Origin: Heterocephalus glaber
Taxonomy: Eukaryota > Chordata > Mammalia > Rodentia > Bathyergidae
DNA length: 64,000 bases
Assembly (NCBI RefSeq): GCF_000247695.1
Contig: NW_004624865.1
Span: 4,488,059 to 4,552,058 of the forward strand
Reading direction: 5' to 3'
The notes below the pieces were generated by a model. That model searched no databases and was not told the DNA's origin. It was given only the letters and a program-made list of their open reading frames with translations. Shown here piece by piece: positions 47,228 through 59,741 of this stretch. A program made the translations under genes and the position numbers. Positions within the stretch are counted from its first letter, which is position 1; each line of letters begins with the position of its first letter.

Positions 47228-47671
47228 TGTTAGGGCTTGTGTCTAGATATCCCCTCAAAGCCTCGTGCTCATAGATAGGCCCTTGCAGAGGTGGCTGGAT
47301 CTAGGATGTGTGATGCTGGGATTGAGAGTGTGTGATTACTAAATTAGTCCACTGATTGGTTTGGCATAGTTCTGGGTGTGGAAAATGGGAAGGCCCACCC
47401 AGGGTGTGAGCAGCACCACCCAAAGGGCAGGTAGCCTGGAAGGGATAAAAGGGAGAGGGAGGCTGCAGCTTCTGTTTCTGTGCTACTTTGGTGCCTTCTG
47501 TGCGCCATGAACCGTTTCTCCTCCGCGATGCCTGTCTGCCATGCCATTCTGCCTTGGAGCCAGCCAACTGAGAACTGAAACCTCTAAAACTGTGAGCTAC
47601 AATAAGCCTTTCCTCCTTTAGCTTTGGGTATCGAGTGTTTTGTCTCAGCAACAAGAAAAGTAACTAAGACA
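47228..47671 (+). mobile_element. Solo LTR, same MaLR-type family, nested in L1
   Basis: 444 bp, from TGTTAGGGCTTGTG to AGTAACTAAGACA, alignable along its length with the LTR at 60001-60461. It splits a sense L1: ATGGATC before it and AAGACCTAG after it are adjacent in L1 ORF2. The 5-bp duplication is no longer recognisable. Confidence 0.82.
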
Positions 47672-48078
47672 AAGACCTAGATACAAGACCAGAAGCTTTC
47701 AAACTGCTGGATGATAACATAGGGGAAACATCTAAAGCCATAGACTCAGGCAGAAACTTCCTGAATAGAGCTCCAATAGCACAGGAAATCAAGAATCAAC
47801 AGATGGATATACTTCAAATTGAAAAGCTTCTGCACTACAAAGGAAACAAACAGATTGAAGAGATAGGCAACCTACAGAATGGGAGGAAATCTTTGCTAGC
47901 TATTCTTCTGATAGAGGATTGATATCTAGACTATATAAAGAACTCAAAAAATTGAACACGTCTCAAAAAACCCAATGGCCCAATCAATAAATAGACAAAT
48001 GAATTGAACAGAGAGTTCTCAAAAGAAGTAAAAATGCCCAAGAATATATGGGAAAAAAAAAAAAGCTCAATATCTGGC

Positions 48079-48475
48079 TTGGTCACTTTCTCATTTCGGG
48101 GAAAAAAATATCTGATACCCATAAGTTAAAGGAAGAAGGATTTATTTTGGCTCACAGTTTATAGAGGTTTCAGCTGATAGTCACCTGGCTCCAAGGCAGG
48201 GTGACATGGCAGAGGAGAAGCAGTTCACGGTGTGATAGGCAGAAAGCAGGGCAGCAATCAAGGGAGTAGGAGGGATGTGTATATTTACACCCTTCCAAGC
48301 CACGCCATAGGGACCACCTCTCCCCACCTGGCTTTAACTTCCAACATCCCACCCAGCTCCAAACTCTTAGTGGGTAATCCAGCATGACACACCCATGATC
48401 CAGCCACCTCCCTACAGCTCACTTGTGAGCACAGGAGGCTTTGGGGAGGGGGCAATCTAGATAGAAGCCATGCAT
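48079..48475 (-). mobile_element. MaLR-type LTR, antisense, nested in the same L1
   Basis: It contains GGATTTATTTTGGCTCACAG and a following GTTTCAGCTGATAG region, the reverse complement of the standard MaLR LTR 3' half. It interrupts L1 between GCTCAATATCT and TTTAGCTGTTAAGG. Exact ends are uncertain by about 10 bp. Confidence 0.68.
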
Positions 48476-48562
48476 CTTTAGCTGTTAAGGAAATGAGGAT
48501 CAAAACTAAGTTACAGTTCTATCACATCCCAATTAGAATGGCTATCATCAAGAACACAAAAA

Positions 48563-48786
48563 CAGGCCTGCTTCCTCCAGGATGTACTTTTATCTTGTTT
48601 TTTCCTCTTTTACTGAGCCCAAGCTCACTCTGCAGAGCCAGTTTCTCCTTCACCCTTCACTTTTACTTTTTCAGATAAAGTTTGTCACTGGTTTTTGCTC
48701 GTTTCATTCAGTTCTTTGTTCAAGATGAGGTCAGTCTAGAATCTAACCCCAGGTGAGGCAAGCAACCCCTCCCTCCCCCCAAAAGA
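48563..48786. mobile_element. Unclassified ~225-bp insert in the same L1
   Basis: L1 text reads ...AAGAACACAAAAACA and resumes GCAAAAACAATACATGCTGG. The intervening sequence is pyrimidine-rich and holds CAGATAAAGTTTGTCACTGG, which could be an LTR polyadenylation region. I cannot assign a family; an ERV LTR fragment is the best guess. Confidence 0.45.
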
Positions 48787-49399
48787 ATGCAAAAACAATA
48801 CATGCTGGTGAGGATAACTAGAAAGGAACCCTTTGAGACTGCTGGTGCAAGTGTAAACTAGTATGGAGAGTCCTCAAAAACTAAAAATAGATACACCATT
48901 TATTACAGCTATGCCTCACCTCAGTGCATATGAGTATTTTTCATATGAAATTGGTATATATGTTCGTATATTCCTTTTAGGGATCTACCTTGAAGAGAAA
49001 TTAGCAGGTCCCAGGTGTGCCTATAATCAATTTCAATGGATTATCTTCCCAAATCTCATCTCTTAATTTTTAGTGAGTACTCAATATTTAATTATACAAA
49101 CAGCCTCATAATTCATTGTTACTATATTATTGTTGGAAAGATACCTTTTTAATTTTCTTGTTTTAGTTTATGGAAAAAATAATATTTCATAACAAAATAA
49201 TAGAATAACAATAGTTAATACACTATGCACTGTGTATCGTTATCTTCAAAGTATAGTTACTCAGAATAGAAGACAGCAACAAAAAATTCTCACAAAGAAG
49301 AAACAGCTATTAGTGCAAAACTTTCTTTTCAGTGAACTAAGAGAAACTAGTAGTATAAATGAAACAAATCAGCATATATATTAAAATATTTTTGAAACA

Positions 49400-50093
49400 A
49401 CAGTAGGTAATTTTGGGAATCACTGGAACCTCTCCCCATTTCCTATTTATCTGGCTTCTATTTTGCTCCATATATATATAATTTGAATTTCTCATATAAA
49501 AGAAACCTGCCATAATTAAGCTTGTATATCATTATTTCACTTATGTTCTCAAGTTACATCCATTTATCTATGAACGCGCCAAGTTTATCTTTCCTTATGA
49601 TAGAGTAGAACTCCACTGTGTGTAAATATATTTTCCTTATCCATCCATCTGTTGGTGGACGTATGTGCTCTTTCCAAAATCTAGCTATTATAAATTGTGC
49701 TGCTATAAACATGGGTATGCATGTATCCCTATAATATGATAATTTTAACTCTTGGGAAGATAGAAGGGATAGCTGAGTCAAATGGAATTTCTAATTTTAG
49801 TTTTTTAAGGAATCTCTGCACTGATTTCCATAGTGATTGGTACTACTTTACGTTCCTACAAACTATACAGAAGAGCAACCCCCCCCGCCCCCGCCTCTCC
49901 AGCGTTTTGTTATATTAGATTTTTTTATGGTTGCTATTCTTTCTGGGGTAAGATGCTATCTCAAAGTAGATTTAGTTTGCATTTCTTTAATGGCCAGCAG
50001 TGCTGGACATTTTTTCTTGTATTTGTTGGCTATTTGTACTTGTGAGAATTGCCTGTTCCTTTAGGTTGCCCATTGTTTAAGTGTCTGGAGAAA
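49400..50093 (-). mobile_element. L1 3' end, antisense arm of an inverted L1
   Basis: 3' UTR and ORF2p C-terminus. The minus strand near 49781-49554 gives CIPMFIAAQFIIARFWKEH. It joins a sense L1 segment at about 50094. Confidence 0.8.
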
Positions 50094-50420
50094 AGACAGC
50101 CTCTGTAATAAGTGGTGCTGGGAGGGGCCGGGGATGTAGCTCAGTGCCTGCCTCGCAAGCTCAGGGCCCTGTGTTCAATCCCCAGTGTGGGGTGGGGGTG
50201 GGGGTGGGGATAAATGGTGCTGGAAAAGTTTGATATCCACATGCTGAAGTTTGAGTCTAGACCCGTATCTCTCACCATGCACTAAACTAAAATCAAAATG
50301 GATCAAAGATCTAAATAGTAAAACAATCTGCCAGAAGATCAAGTAGGTACAACTCTTGAAGACACAGGCTTAGGCAAGGGTTATTTGAATAGAACCCCAG
50401 TAGCACAAGAAATAATACTT
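50094..50420 (+). mobile_element. L1 ORF2 segment, inverted sense arm
   Basis: Sense L1 text: ATAAGTGGTGCTGG, CACTAAACTAAAATCAAAAT and GAACCCCAGTAGCACAAG. It is interrupted by an ID at 50124-50209 flanked by copies of AATAARTGGTGCTGG. It derives from just upstream of the 49400-50093 region of L1. Confidence 0.78.
50124..50209 (+). mobile_element. ID-type SINE, sense, G/T-rich tail
   Basis: GGGGCCGGGGATGTAGCTCA. The tail is GGGGTG repeats instead of A. Flanked by AATAARTGGTGCTGG. Confidence 0.88.
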
Positions 50421-50450
50421 TTTGGGGTTTTTTGCTGGTAGAAAGGACTT

Positions 50451-50537
50451 TATTTTTATTTTGGTACCGGGGATCGAACTAGGGACCTTGCACTTGCAAG
50501 GCAGGCGGCGGAACCACTGAGGTAAATCCCAGGCCCC
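50451..50537 (-). mobile_element. ID-type SINE
   Basis: Antisense copy, GGCAGGCGGCGGAACCACTG. GGACTTTRTYTTT flanks. Confidence 0.91.
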
Positions 50538-51060
50538 GGACTTTGTCTTTTTTAAACCAAGTATGTATTCAGTTTGCTGTTTTTCTAGTGTCCTTACTTT
50601 TATGGTAAACACAGCTCACTCAAATGTGTGCCCCTGATCCATTTACTTTAGTTATGCCATTGTAACATTTTAAGTTCAGATACATCTTTTTTCTTTTTTT
50701 CCAGATATATCTTTTTAAATCTCTACCTGGAGTGTCCTCTTCTGTTTTCTTTTGTTTCCAGATTGAGGAAATCTGGAGTTTTTTTTATTTTGTCCTTCAA
50801 ATGCAGTTTAATATATTTTTCTCTCATTTGTGTTTCTGTAAAATGTGAGTAGATATAAAGCCTTGATCAGATTCAAGTTTGACTGGAGTGGGCGGTGTGC
50901 AGGTTTCCCCAGGCAATGTTTTTCTTCTGTCAGAAGGCTAATATCTGATATCTGTTTTGTTACCAGATGTCGGTGCTCATGGTATTGGTCCATTTTATAA
51001 ATGGTGATATTCCAATTTAATCATTCCTCCTTTATTATGGTGACTGGACTATTTCTTTTT

Positions 51061-51226
51061 ATTTTTGTGTGTGTTTTGTTTTGCTGTGTTGTATGTTTTT
51101 GAGACAAGAGTATCGCCATGTAGTCCAGGCTGGCCTTGAACTCACTATATAGCCCATAACTGGCCTGGAACTCCTGCCTCAGCCTCTGCAGTGCTGGGAT
51201 CACAGGTGTGCACTACTAGGCCTGGC
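51061..51226 (-). mobile_element. B1 SINE
   Basis: GAGACAAGAGTATCGCCATG to ACAGGTGTGCACTACTAGG, with a duplicated CTGGCCTTGAACTC-like module. Confidence 0.87.
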
Positions 51227-51361
51227 TAGAATATTTCTGTAAAGGTAACATAATTCTCCTATTTACTGATTACCCGGTGCTACAGTTCACAAAGAAAGAG
51301 CAGGATAAATGCTTTATTCTTTCCTCATACTGTATTTGCCAGATTTCAGAGTAGTTTTATT

Positions 51362-51463
51362 TTATTTTTATTTATTTATTTTTGGTACCGGGGATTGAAC
51401 TGAACTACTGTCCTTGTGCTTGCACAGCAGGCGGCGAAACCACTGAGCTAAATCCCCGGCCCC
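51362..51463 (-). mobile_element. ID-type SINE, GCACAGCAGG subfamily
   Basis: TTTA-repeat tail and body CTTGCACAGCAGGCGGCG. AGTAGTTTTATTTT on both sides. Confidence 0.92.
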
Positions 51464-51499
51464 AGTAGTTTTATTTTTTAAGGGTCTCTAGTTTGGGTG

Positions 51500-52740
51500 G
51501 GGAGGGTTTCAGTTTTGTATGCATACACTTAGAAAACCTACTTGATATATTTAGATGTTTATAATGTGGCACCTTTGGTTAATGGGGTTCTATTCAGATT
51601 GTCTGCAACCTTTTGACTTGCCCTTGGGAGTGTGATAGCTTGCTTGCTAGCTGATATAACAGGGAGTTCCAGACATACTTTCTCTGATTTCTATGCTTGG
51701 AATGGAATTAACTGTATCCTATAAGTAAGCATTTCTTTAGACTAGATTCCTAGCATTGGAATTCCTAGGTCACATGATATGCATATTGACATTTTGATGA
51801 AAGTGCCAAATTGCTTTGTAAAAAAAAGGGAGGGGAACTTTTACAAATTTATAGTGTCTCTAATTGTTCTGTTTTTTTTATTAGTACATGTTTGCAGTCC
51901 ATAATGAATACATTCATTGTGGGGAGTGGTACAACTACATTTTGGTTCTTAAATGTTTTCTTTCACATTTGTAGCAAATATTGAATATTGTATTATTTTG
52001 AATTTTTATTAGTTGCATGCCTGATAAAATACTATTAAATGGTATTTCCTTAATTACAAAATTCTACATATTTAATATCCTTATTAGTAATTTATTCTTT
52101 TACATTGATTATCCAGTTTTTCTAATGGAACACTTAATTCATTTGTTAATGCTAATAGATCTTGGATATTAATCCTTTGTTATATATATGTTGGAAATAC
52201 AATCTCTTGACTACTGTTTGTTGCATATTGAAGTTTTACATTTAGATGTGGTCAAATCTCTATGTTCTTTATTTTGATTCTTGGTAAGAAATACTTTCCC
52301 CTTGCTGAAGATTATAAAAATGCTTTGTACTACTCACAGTTTTTTGGAAAAGGGGATCTATTTGTTTTGTTTTTCTCAAATAAGTAGCCAATTTCCTATC
52401 ACCATTTATGGAAAAGCTCATCTTTACCTATGAAATGAATTAACTAGCTTGCATATCATAAATTACCATGAACATAGGAATTTCTCTTTAAGCTCTGTTC
52501 CTTTACATTGATTTGTTAATTGTTCTTGTACTAAAATCACATTGTCTTAGTTTCTGTATTTTTCATATATTTTAATATCTAGTAGGGCAAGTTTCTTGTC
52601 ATTCTCATATATTTTTATTGCAATTCTTGATAATTTCCTCTGTGAAGTTATAGTTAGCTTCTCATTTTGTTAAAAATTACAATTGTAATTTTGATTGGAT
52701 TGCTTTAATAGGTACATTTTTATTGCTGTGATTACTTTGA
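51500..52740 (-). mobile_element. Old antisense L1M 3' region
   Basis: Diverged antisense L1 text, for example ATCTTGGATATTAATCCTTT and TCTATGTTCTTTATTTTGAT, with a type B-like tail fragment at 51880-51960. Confidence 0.6.
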
Positions 52741-52766
52741 AACATAAGTCTTCTTATAACAGAATA

Positions 52767-52770
<4 letters not shown>

Positions 52771-52800
<30 letters not shown>
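52771..52800. repeat. (GT)15 microsatellite
   Basis: Thirty bases of pure GT, in intron 4. Confidence 0.97.
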
Positions 52801-52806
<6 letters not shown>

Positions 52807-53024
52807 TGATGTCCAACCAAACAAAACCCCCACCCCCTGTAGGTTCAGAAGAGACTTCTGCATAAGAGACCTTTGCCTTTCAATATGTAGGTATTATGAT
52901 GCACAAAATAAAATGGCATGGCCGAGTCAAGGTAGTGTTGAACAGTTTTTTCGTCCTTATCTTTTATTACTTTAAAATTCAGTGGCTATAGTTTTCCTTT
53001 TTATTAGTGTGCTTGTGATACACA

Positions 53025-53216
53025 GTGGTTGCATTTGTTTTGGGCAATTGGTACATGTATATATCATATCTTTTTTTTTTTTTGGTACCAGGGATCAAAC
53101 TCAGGTCTTGCGCTTGCAAGGCAGGTGGTGGAACCACTGAGCTAAATCCCCGGCCCTGTATATATCATATCTTGATCATTTTTGATCCCTTTATCCCTTC
53201 TTTCAAAGAGGTTTCT
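53025..53216 (-). mobile_element. Short L1 3' UTR fragment, type C
   Basis: TTGGTACATGTATATATCAT and CTTGATCATTTTTGATCCC resemble 24240-24330. Broken by an ID at 53071-53156. Orientation inferred from the 24 kb copy. Confidence 0.5.
53071..53156 (-). mobile_element. ID-type SINE
   Basis: Perfect 15-bp duplications TGTATATATCATATC at 53056-53070 and 53157-53171. Confidence 0.94.
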
Positions 53217-53305
53217 TTTTTTTTTTTTTGGTACTGGGGATCGAACTCAGGACCTTGTACTTGCCAGGCAGGTGTAGTGCTACTGAGCTACATCCCCAGC
53301 TCCCC
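53217..53305 (-). mobile_element. ID-type SINE, older variant
   Basis: GGTGTAGTGCTACTGAGC. CAAAKAGGTTTCTT flanks at 53203 and 53306. Confidence 0.92.
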
Positions 53306-53755
53306 CAAATAGGTTTCTTATTGGGAATAACATTGAAGTGTTTGAAATGGTTCCTTAAGTATTTTTTAAGGTTTGTTGTTGTTGTCTAATCTGTTATTGT
53401 AATGTGCTTTTCAAAAAGACTTCAAAGTAATATAAAGTCTAAAGTAAATGCTTTTTGCTGTAATGTGATATTTTCTTAATAGGATACTAGATTTACTGAT
53501 ATTTTGTTAAATAATTTTGCATCTGTGTGTATAAATGAGATTAGACAGTTTTTTTAAACATGGGTTATTGTTAGTTTTCATATCATGGCAACACAAGTAG
53601 ACATAGTTGGAGAGGACACCATTTTCCTTATGCTTTGTTAGTTTATGTAACTTCATTCCATGGGGCTTTATTGAACTTGCTTTCAAACCTCTCAAGAAAA
53701 AAAAATTCAGTATATTTAAAGATACAATTTTTAGCTTCAAAAATTTACTCTTTTA

Positions 53756-53890
53756 GGGCTGGGGACATAGCACAGAGATTGAGCACTTGCCTAGAATGTG
53801 TAAGGCCCTAGGTTTGATCCCCAGCATCAACAAAGAAGGAGAAGGAAGTAGAAAAGGGAGAGGAGGAGGAAGAGGAAGAGAAAAAGAAAC
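53756..53890 (+). mobile_element. ID SINE, classic rodent type, with purine tail
   Basis: GGGCTGGGGACATAGCACAG and GAGCACTTGCCTAGAATG are closer to the classic murid ID than to the other copies. Tail is a long A/G tract. Confidence 0.88.
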
Positions 53891-54028
53891 TATATCTGTT
53901 ATCAATGTTTGTCTGTCTAGATGATAAAGCCCAAACATACCTTAGTTAGAAACAAAGTACGTCCGTTGAATTCTGTGTTTATCCAGCTCCAGTAGTTACC
54001 TACCACGGCCAGTTTTGTTTCAATTACA

Positions 54029-54112
54029 CCAGGAGTTGGCAAACAGTTTTGTAAGAGGCAGATGGAAGTATTTTAGGCTTTTTGGACCAAGAGGCAAAAT
54101 TGAAGATGTTAT
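54029..54112 (+). mobile_element. Old hAT-Charlie-like fragment
   Basis: AGGAGTTGGCAAACAGTTTT, TATTTTAGGCTTTTTGGACC: the well-known mammal-wide terminus, 5' part only. Confidence 0.55.
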
Positions 54113-54151
54113 GTTAAGCATTTATAAAATGACATAAGAAATTTTTATCAG

Positions 54152-54247
54152 TTTTTTTTTTGGTTGTTGTTTTGGGTACCTGGAATCAAATTGAGGACCT
54201 TGCACTTATGAGACAGGCGTGGTACCACTGAGCTAAATCCCCAGCCC
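54152..54247 (-). mobile_element. ID-type SINE, older variant
   Basis: GACAGGCGTGGTACCACTG. TTTTATCAGTTTT flanks. Confidence 0.9.
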
Positions 54248-54284
54248 AAGTTTTATCAGTTTTATTGGAGAAATTCAAGATACA

Positions 54285-54412
54285 GTGATAAAGGTGGAGG
54301 GAGGGGAAGGAGCCATAAAAGAATGAAGACGTCTTAGGTACATGTATCAACTTCCCCTGATGAATGTAACCATTATGTACTGCAAACATGGACTAGTAAA
54401 ATAAAAATGTGA
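54285..54412 (+). mobile_element. L1 3' UTR tail, sense, type B
   Basis: GGTGGAGGGAGGGGAAGGAG, then TGTAACCATTATGTACTGCA and an end in GACTAGTAAAATAAAAATG. Confidence 0.68.
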
Positions 54413-55020
54413 AAGTACAGTTTTTAAAAGTATAGAGATAATGAGAGCAATAAAATTGTTTGCTGGAGTGATAACATTTTACTTAATTGGGGTTCACAAC
54501 TACTGTTTCCTGTCATCAAAATTGAGTGCAGATGTTTCTTTGGTAATGCTGATGAGTAAGATTTGTCTTTGAAAAATGTCTTTTTCACACACCCAGGTAC
54601 CATCAAATGCTGGTTATCATTCACCAGCAGATGGTTAGTTTTATAATAGCCTTTATTTTTAAAGAAAGCCATTAGATTTACAGAAAAAAATTGAGCGTGT
54701 AATATAAAGAACTTCCTTTCCTCCTCCATCTAGTTTCCCTTCTAGACATCTTACAAATATATGAATGTACCAATACTGATATATTATTACTCACCAAAGT
54801 CTGTCATGCATTCAGGCTTTCATAGTTTTTACCTAGTATCTTTCTTCTGTCGCAGGCCATCATATCACATTACATTCGATACTGTGTTTTAGGATTTTGT
54901 TGGCTGTGACAGTTTTTCATACTTTCATTGCTTTTGATGACTTTGACAGTTTTGTGGAGTACTTGTCAGGTATATTAATAGGATGTAATACTCCAGTATT
55001 GAAAAATGCCTGATGTTTTC

Positions 55021-55122
55021 TTTTTTTTTTTTTTTTTTTCCTTCCTTTTCGGTATTGGGGATCAGACTCAGGATCTTGAGCTTGCCAAGCAGGTGCTATG
55101 CCACTGAGTTAAATCCCTGACC
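55021..55122 (-). mobile_element. ID-type SINE, older variant
   Basis: Long T tail, diverged body AAGCAGGTGCTATGCCACTG. CCTGATGTTTTCTT flanks at 55009 and 55123. Confidence 0.91.
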
Positions 55123-55136
55123 CCTGATGTTTTCTT

Positions 55137-56350
55137 ACATAGACTAGGTTCATAGGTTTTTTTGAGAAAGAGTATAAAGTACCACTTCAATGATATACTA
55201 AGAGTGTCTGCTGATACTTATAAATGTTGATGGCCTTGAGCATGTGATTTTGAGCACATTTGTGACTTGGAGAGAGCCCTTTAAGCATTCTTTTAAATGC
55301 CTTTCTTGATCTTAGCTATTTAATAATATGCAGGTTAAGCACTGCACTTGAAGATTAGATTGAAGCTCCTTAACTACAAAGGCTGAATGAGTTTTGTAGT
55401 AGAAATTTTCTTTTGTACTTATATTGGGGTGCAGAAGTTCTGCTGTACTGTGATACTAGTTTGAGCTCCGAAAATACATCCACTGCAAATTTGTGTAAGA
55501 ATGGAGATCTTGCTTCTCCTTTGTAAATTGTTTGTAAACCATTTGGTGCTGTCATTAAAGTGATTGTATGTAGCAAAGTTTTACAGGTAAGCACTGTTTG
55601 GCCTGGTGATTTTAGGTTGTGATAACTAAGAAGCATTATCAAGTCTGTAACAAAAGTTAATTTCCAAAGCTGAAAAGTGTTTGGTAAAGTGATTGAGAGT
55701 TATTCTTCCTCAGACAAATTTCAGTCTCAGCTCTGAGCTTGAATAATTGCAATAAAGTTTTATTGTTGCCAAGCCATTAAACTGCTGTGAGGTGAAGTGA
55801 GTCAGGATATTCAACTTCTATTTCTGAGAAAAATTCACAAAACTGACAGTCATGGTTAAGTCAGTCTATAGCATGTAATACTGTCGACACTACTTGTTTC
55901 TTAACAAAAGAACTTTAAGGTATTTCCCAGAGAGTACCTGTTGATAAGTGTTACAGTGAATAACCAGAGACTTTAAACATCTTACATTTTCATAAGCTTT
56001 GAAATATTTCTAATTAAACCTTTTCTACTCCATGCATATTTTTATAACCATCTGTTTGCATCTTACTAGATTCTACTTGAGATTGTATTTGATGTATTTT
56101 CTAAAGTTCTTTGAAAATTCTCTTTTCATATATAGAGAAGAGGGTAATTCTTTCCCCTGAAGCTAGTGTTGTCCACAATTTTAAGACAAGGCAAATGTAT
56201 TGGAGTGGTTTTCCTTGTCTCCTGAGGAATTGCTGAATGTCACCAAGTCTGTGTGACTTAGTAATTTGCCGTGTTGCTATATTCACTTCATTGCTAGTTT
56301 GATTTCATTGTTTGTGCCACAGTGTTGGCATGTTTTTGGAAATTTGTGTC
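55137..56350. other. Unique intron 4
   Basis: Low GC and no assigned element. Confidence 0.5.
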
Positions 56351-56359
56351 TTGCACAGT

Positions 56360-57540
56360 GTCTGAGGGTTTGCATGCTCAGCCGTGTTGGGTGTGCTCCT
56401 GGGTAGAGCAATGTCTCCAGGTCCCTGCGCTGAGTCCTGGCTGGCGGTGCCTGGCAGGTTCATTGTAGCTGTGGGGATCATGTATAAATTCCGTTTGCTC
56501 CTGCTCTTGCTAATACTTAGTTTAAAAAAAATTCCGATCATTTTATTGCATGAGAAGCGACAGTGCACGGCAATTTAGATTTCTCTTTCTCTAACATAAT
56601 CAGGTACCTTTTCATGTTTGAATGTGGTCTTCTCCAAAATGCCTCTGTGGGTCTCTTCCTCGATTGCCCTTCCCCCTAGGATGTCTGTCAATTGGTTGTT
56701 TGTGTGGATAGGAACCCTTCTTGGGTGTGTGTGCAATACCTGTCCCTCCTCCTGGAAGGGCCTTTCTCTCAGGCAGGGCAGGGTGGAGCATTCCAGGGTC
56801 GGCAGTGCCCACCCTTTTACTCACCTTGCTGGGGGCCACAGCACTGAGACTAGTGCGGTGTGGCCAGGCCTGGGCCTGGACAGCTCCCTTCTCGTTGTCT
56901 GCTTCCGGGGCCGAGAGCGGAGGGACAGGCAAGCTCTTGCCGCCGTGTCCTCTATAACAGACTCACTCTCGTGACCCCGTGTGCGGAGTTTTGGGGTTTC
57001 ACCCCGCGAGTCTGGGAGACTGCACACAGCATGCAACCAGGGCTTGCGCCTCACAGGCGAGGACGTCTCTCGCAGAGCTCCAGCGCTCCTGGAACGGGGA
57101 CACTGGTGTCCTCAGGCCCTGCTCAGGTTTCATCATTTGTCCAGGTCACATCTCTCCTGTCAGGAGAACGAGTTCCTGGTTACATCTCGTTGCTCTTTCG
57201 GAGTTGGACCTTCTCTCAAGCTCCCCTTGATTCACCCCTTGGGGCTCTCGCATCCCCGTTAGGCTGCACGTCTGCCTGTCCTCCCTGCGTGGGCTGGGAC
57301 AGCTCTCAGCCTCTGTCCGCATGCGCCAGTGCCCCCCACCCCCATACCTGTCTAGCTCACATCTGGTCTTAGGGTAAAGAGAAAGCTGCGCTTCCAGCTT
57401 TGAGAGATCTCTGCCCACGCTGGAGAAACATGACCCGGTATTCTCCGTCCTGGGCAGAGGTGCAGACCTCAGCTCCCAGCCGTGCACCGTAGGGTTAATT
57501 ACCGACATGCAACGGTGCTGAGCTATAATTCTGTGTGCAT
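56360..57540. other. GC-rich, CpG-containing block in intron 4
   Basis: Markedly GC-richer than its flanks, with CpGs such as CCCGCGAGTCTGGGAGACTG and GGCGAGGACGTCTCTCGCAG. Overlapping open frames of 78-170 codons on both strands reflect base composition. No domain, repeat family or splice structure is recognised. Confidence 0.4.
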
Positions 57541-57658
57541 GTACAGACCACATTTTCACCTTAATGACATTTTCATTTTAAGAAACTAAAAATGTTCATC
57601 TTTTTCCCTATAGGTATCCAGTTTTTTGAGCACTATTTTTAAAAAATACTACCTTTCC

Positions 57659-57741
57659 GGGCTGGGGATTTAACTCAGTGGTTCTGCCGCCTGCCTCCCA
57701 AGTGTAAGGATCCGAGTTCCATCCCCCGTACCAAAAAAAAA
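57659..57741 (+). mobile_element. ID-type SINE, sense
   Basis: GGGCTGGGGATTTAACTCAG, A10 tail, between ATACTACCTTTCC and ATATTACCTTTCC. Confidence 0.92.
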
Positions 57742-57754
57742 ATATTACCTTTCC

Positions 57755-57920
57755 TTGAGCCGGGCGTGGTGCCACATGCCTGTAATCCCAGCACTGGGTG
57801 GGGGCTGAGGGTGAGGCAGGAGGATCCCCATGAGTTCGAAGTCAGCCTAGGCTACATGGTGAGTTCAGGGGTACCCTGAACTATAAAGGGAGACCCTGTC
57901 TCAAAACCCCAAATAAATAC
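57755..57920 (+). mobile_element. B1 SINE, sense
   Basis: TGAGCCGGGCGTGGTGCCAC to GAGACCCTGTCTCAAAA, between ATATTACCTTTCC and ATGCTACCTTTCC. Confidence 0.9.
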
Positions 57921-58140
57921 ATGCTACCTTTCCCCTCATTAAATATAAGTGTTTATTACTAGACTCTGTTCTACTTCATTGATCTGTATATTGGTTCTTA
58001 TACCAGTATTAATACTGTGTTGATTAGCTTTGTGATAAGTGTTGAAATTGGGAAATAGAAGTCCTCCTACTTAGTTCTGGCCAAGATTATTTAGGTTCCT
58101 CTGGGCTCTTTGCATTTCCACATAAATTTTAGGATGAGCT

Positions 58141-59700
<1,560 letters not shown>

Positions 59701-59741
59701 TAGTGTGCTACATCAAACCAGTACTTCAAAGAGTGGGTAAA

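Larger units (their letters stand above)
46575..49000 (+). mobile_element. L1 ORF2 3' half, sense, broken by three inserts
   Basis: Sense L1 text from the end of the reverse transcriptase domain onward. Segments are 46575-47227, 47672-48078, 48476-48562 and 48787-about 49000. Recognisable L1 passages include GGAATCAACCTAAACAAGAA and ACCTACAGAATGGGAGGAAA. Multiple stops make it non-coding. The inserts at 47228, 48079 and 48563 are described separately. Confidence 0.85.
57585..58140 (-). mobile_element. Antisense L1 ORF2 fragment split by ID and B1
   Basis: L1 antisense cues GTATCCAGTTTTTTGAGC before the inserts and TCATTGATCTGTATATTGG and GCATTTCCACATAAATTTTA after them. The ID (57659-57741) and B1 (57755-57920) interrupt it. 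Confidence 0.75.

Noticed and set aside
56860..57372. Open frame of 170 codons on the plus strand
   Set aside because: It lies in a GC-rich block where frames of 78-137 codons occur on both strands and in several phases. No domain, splice or start context supports a gene.
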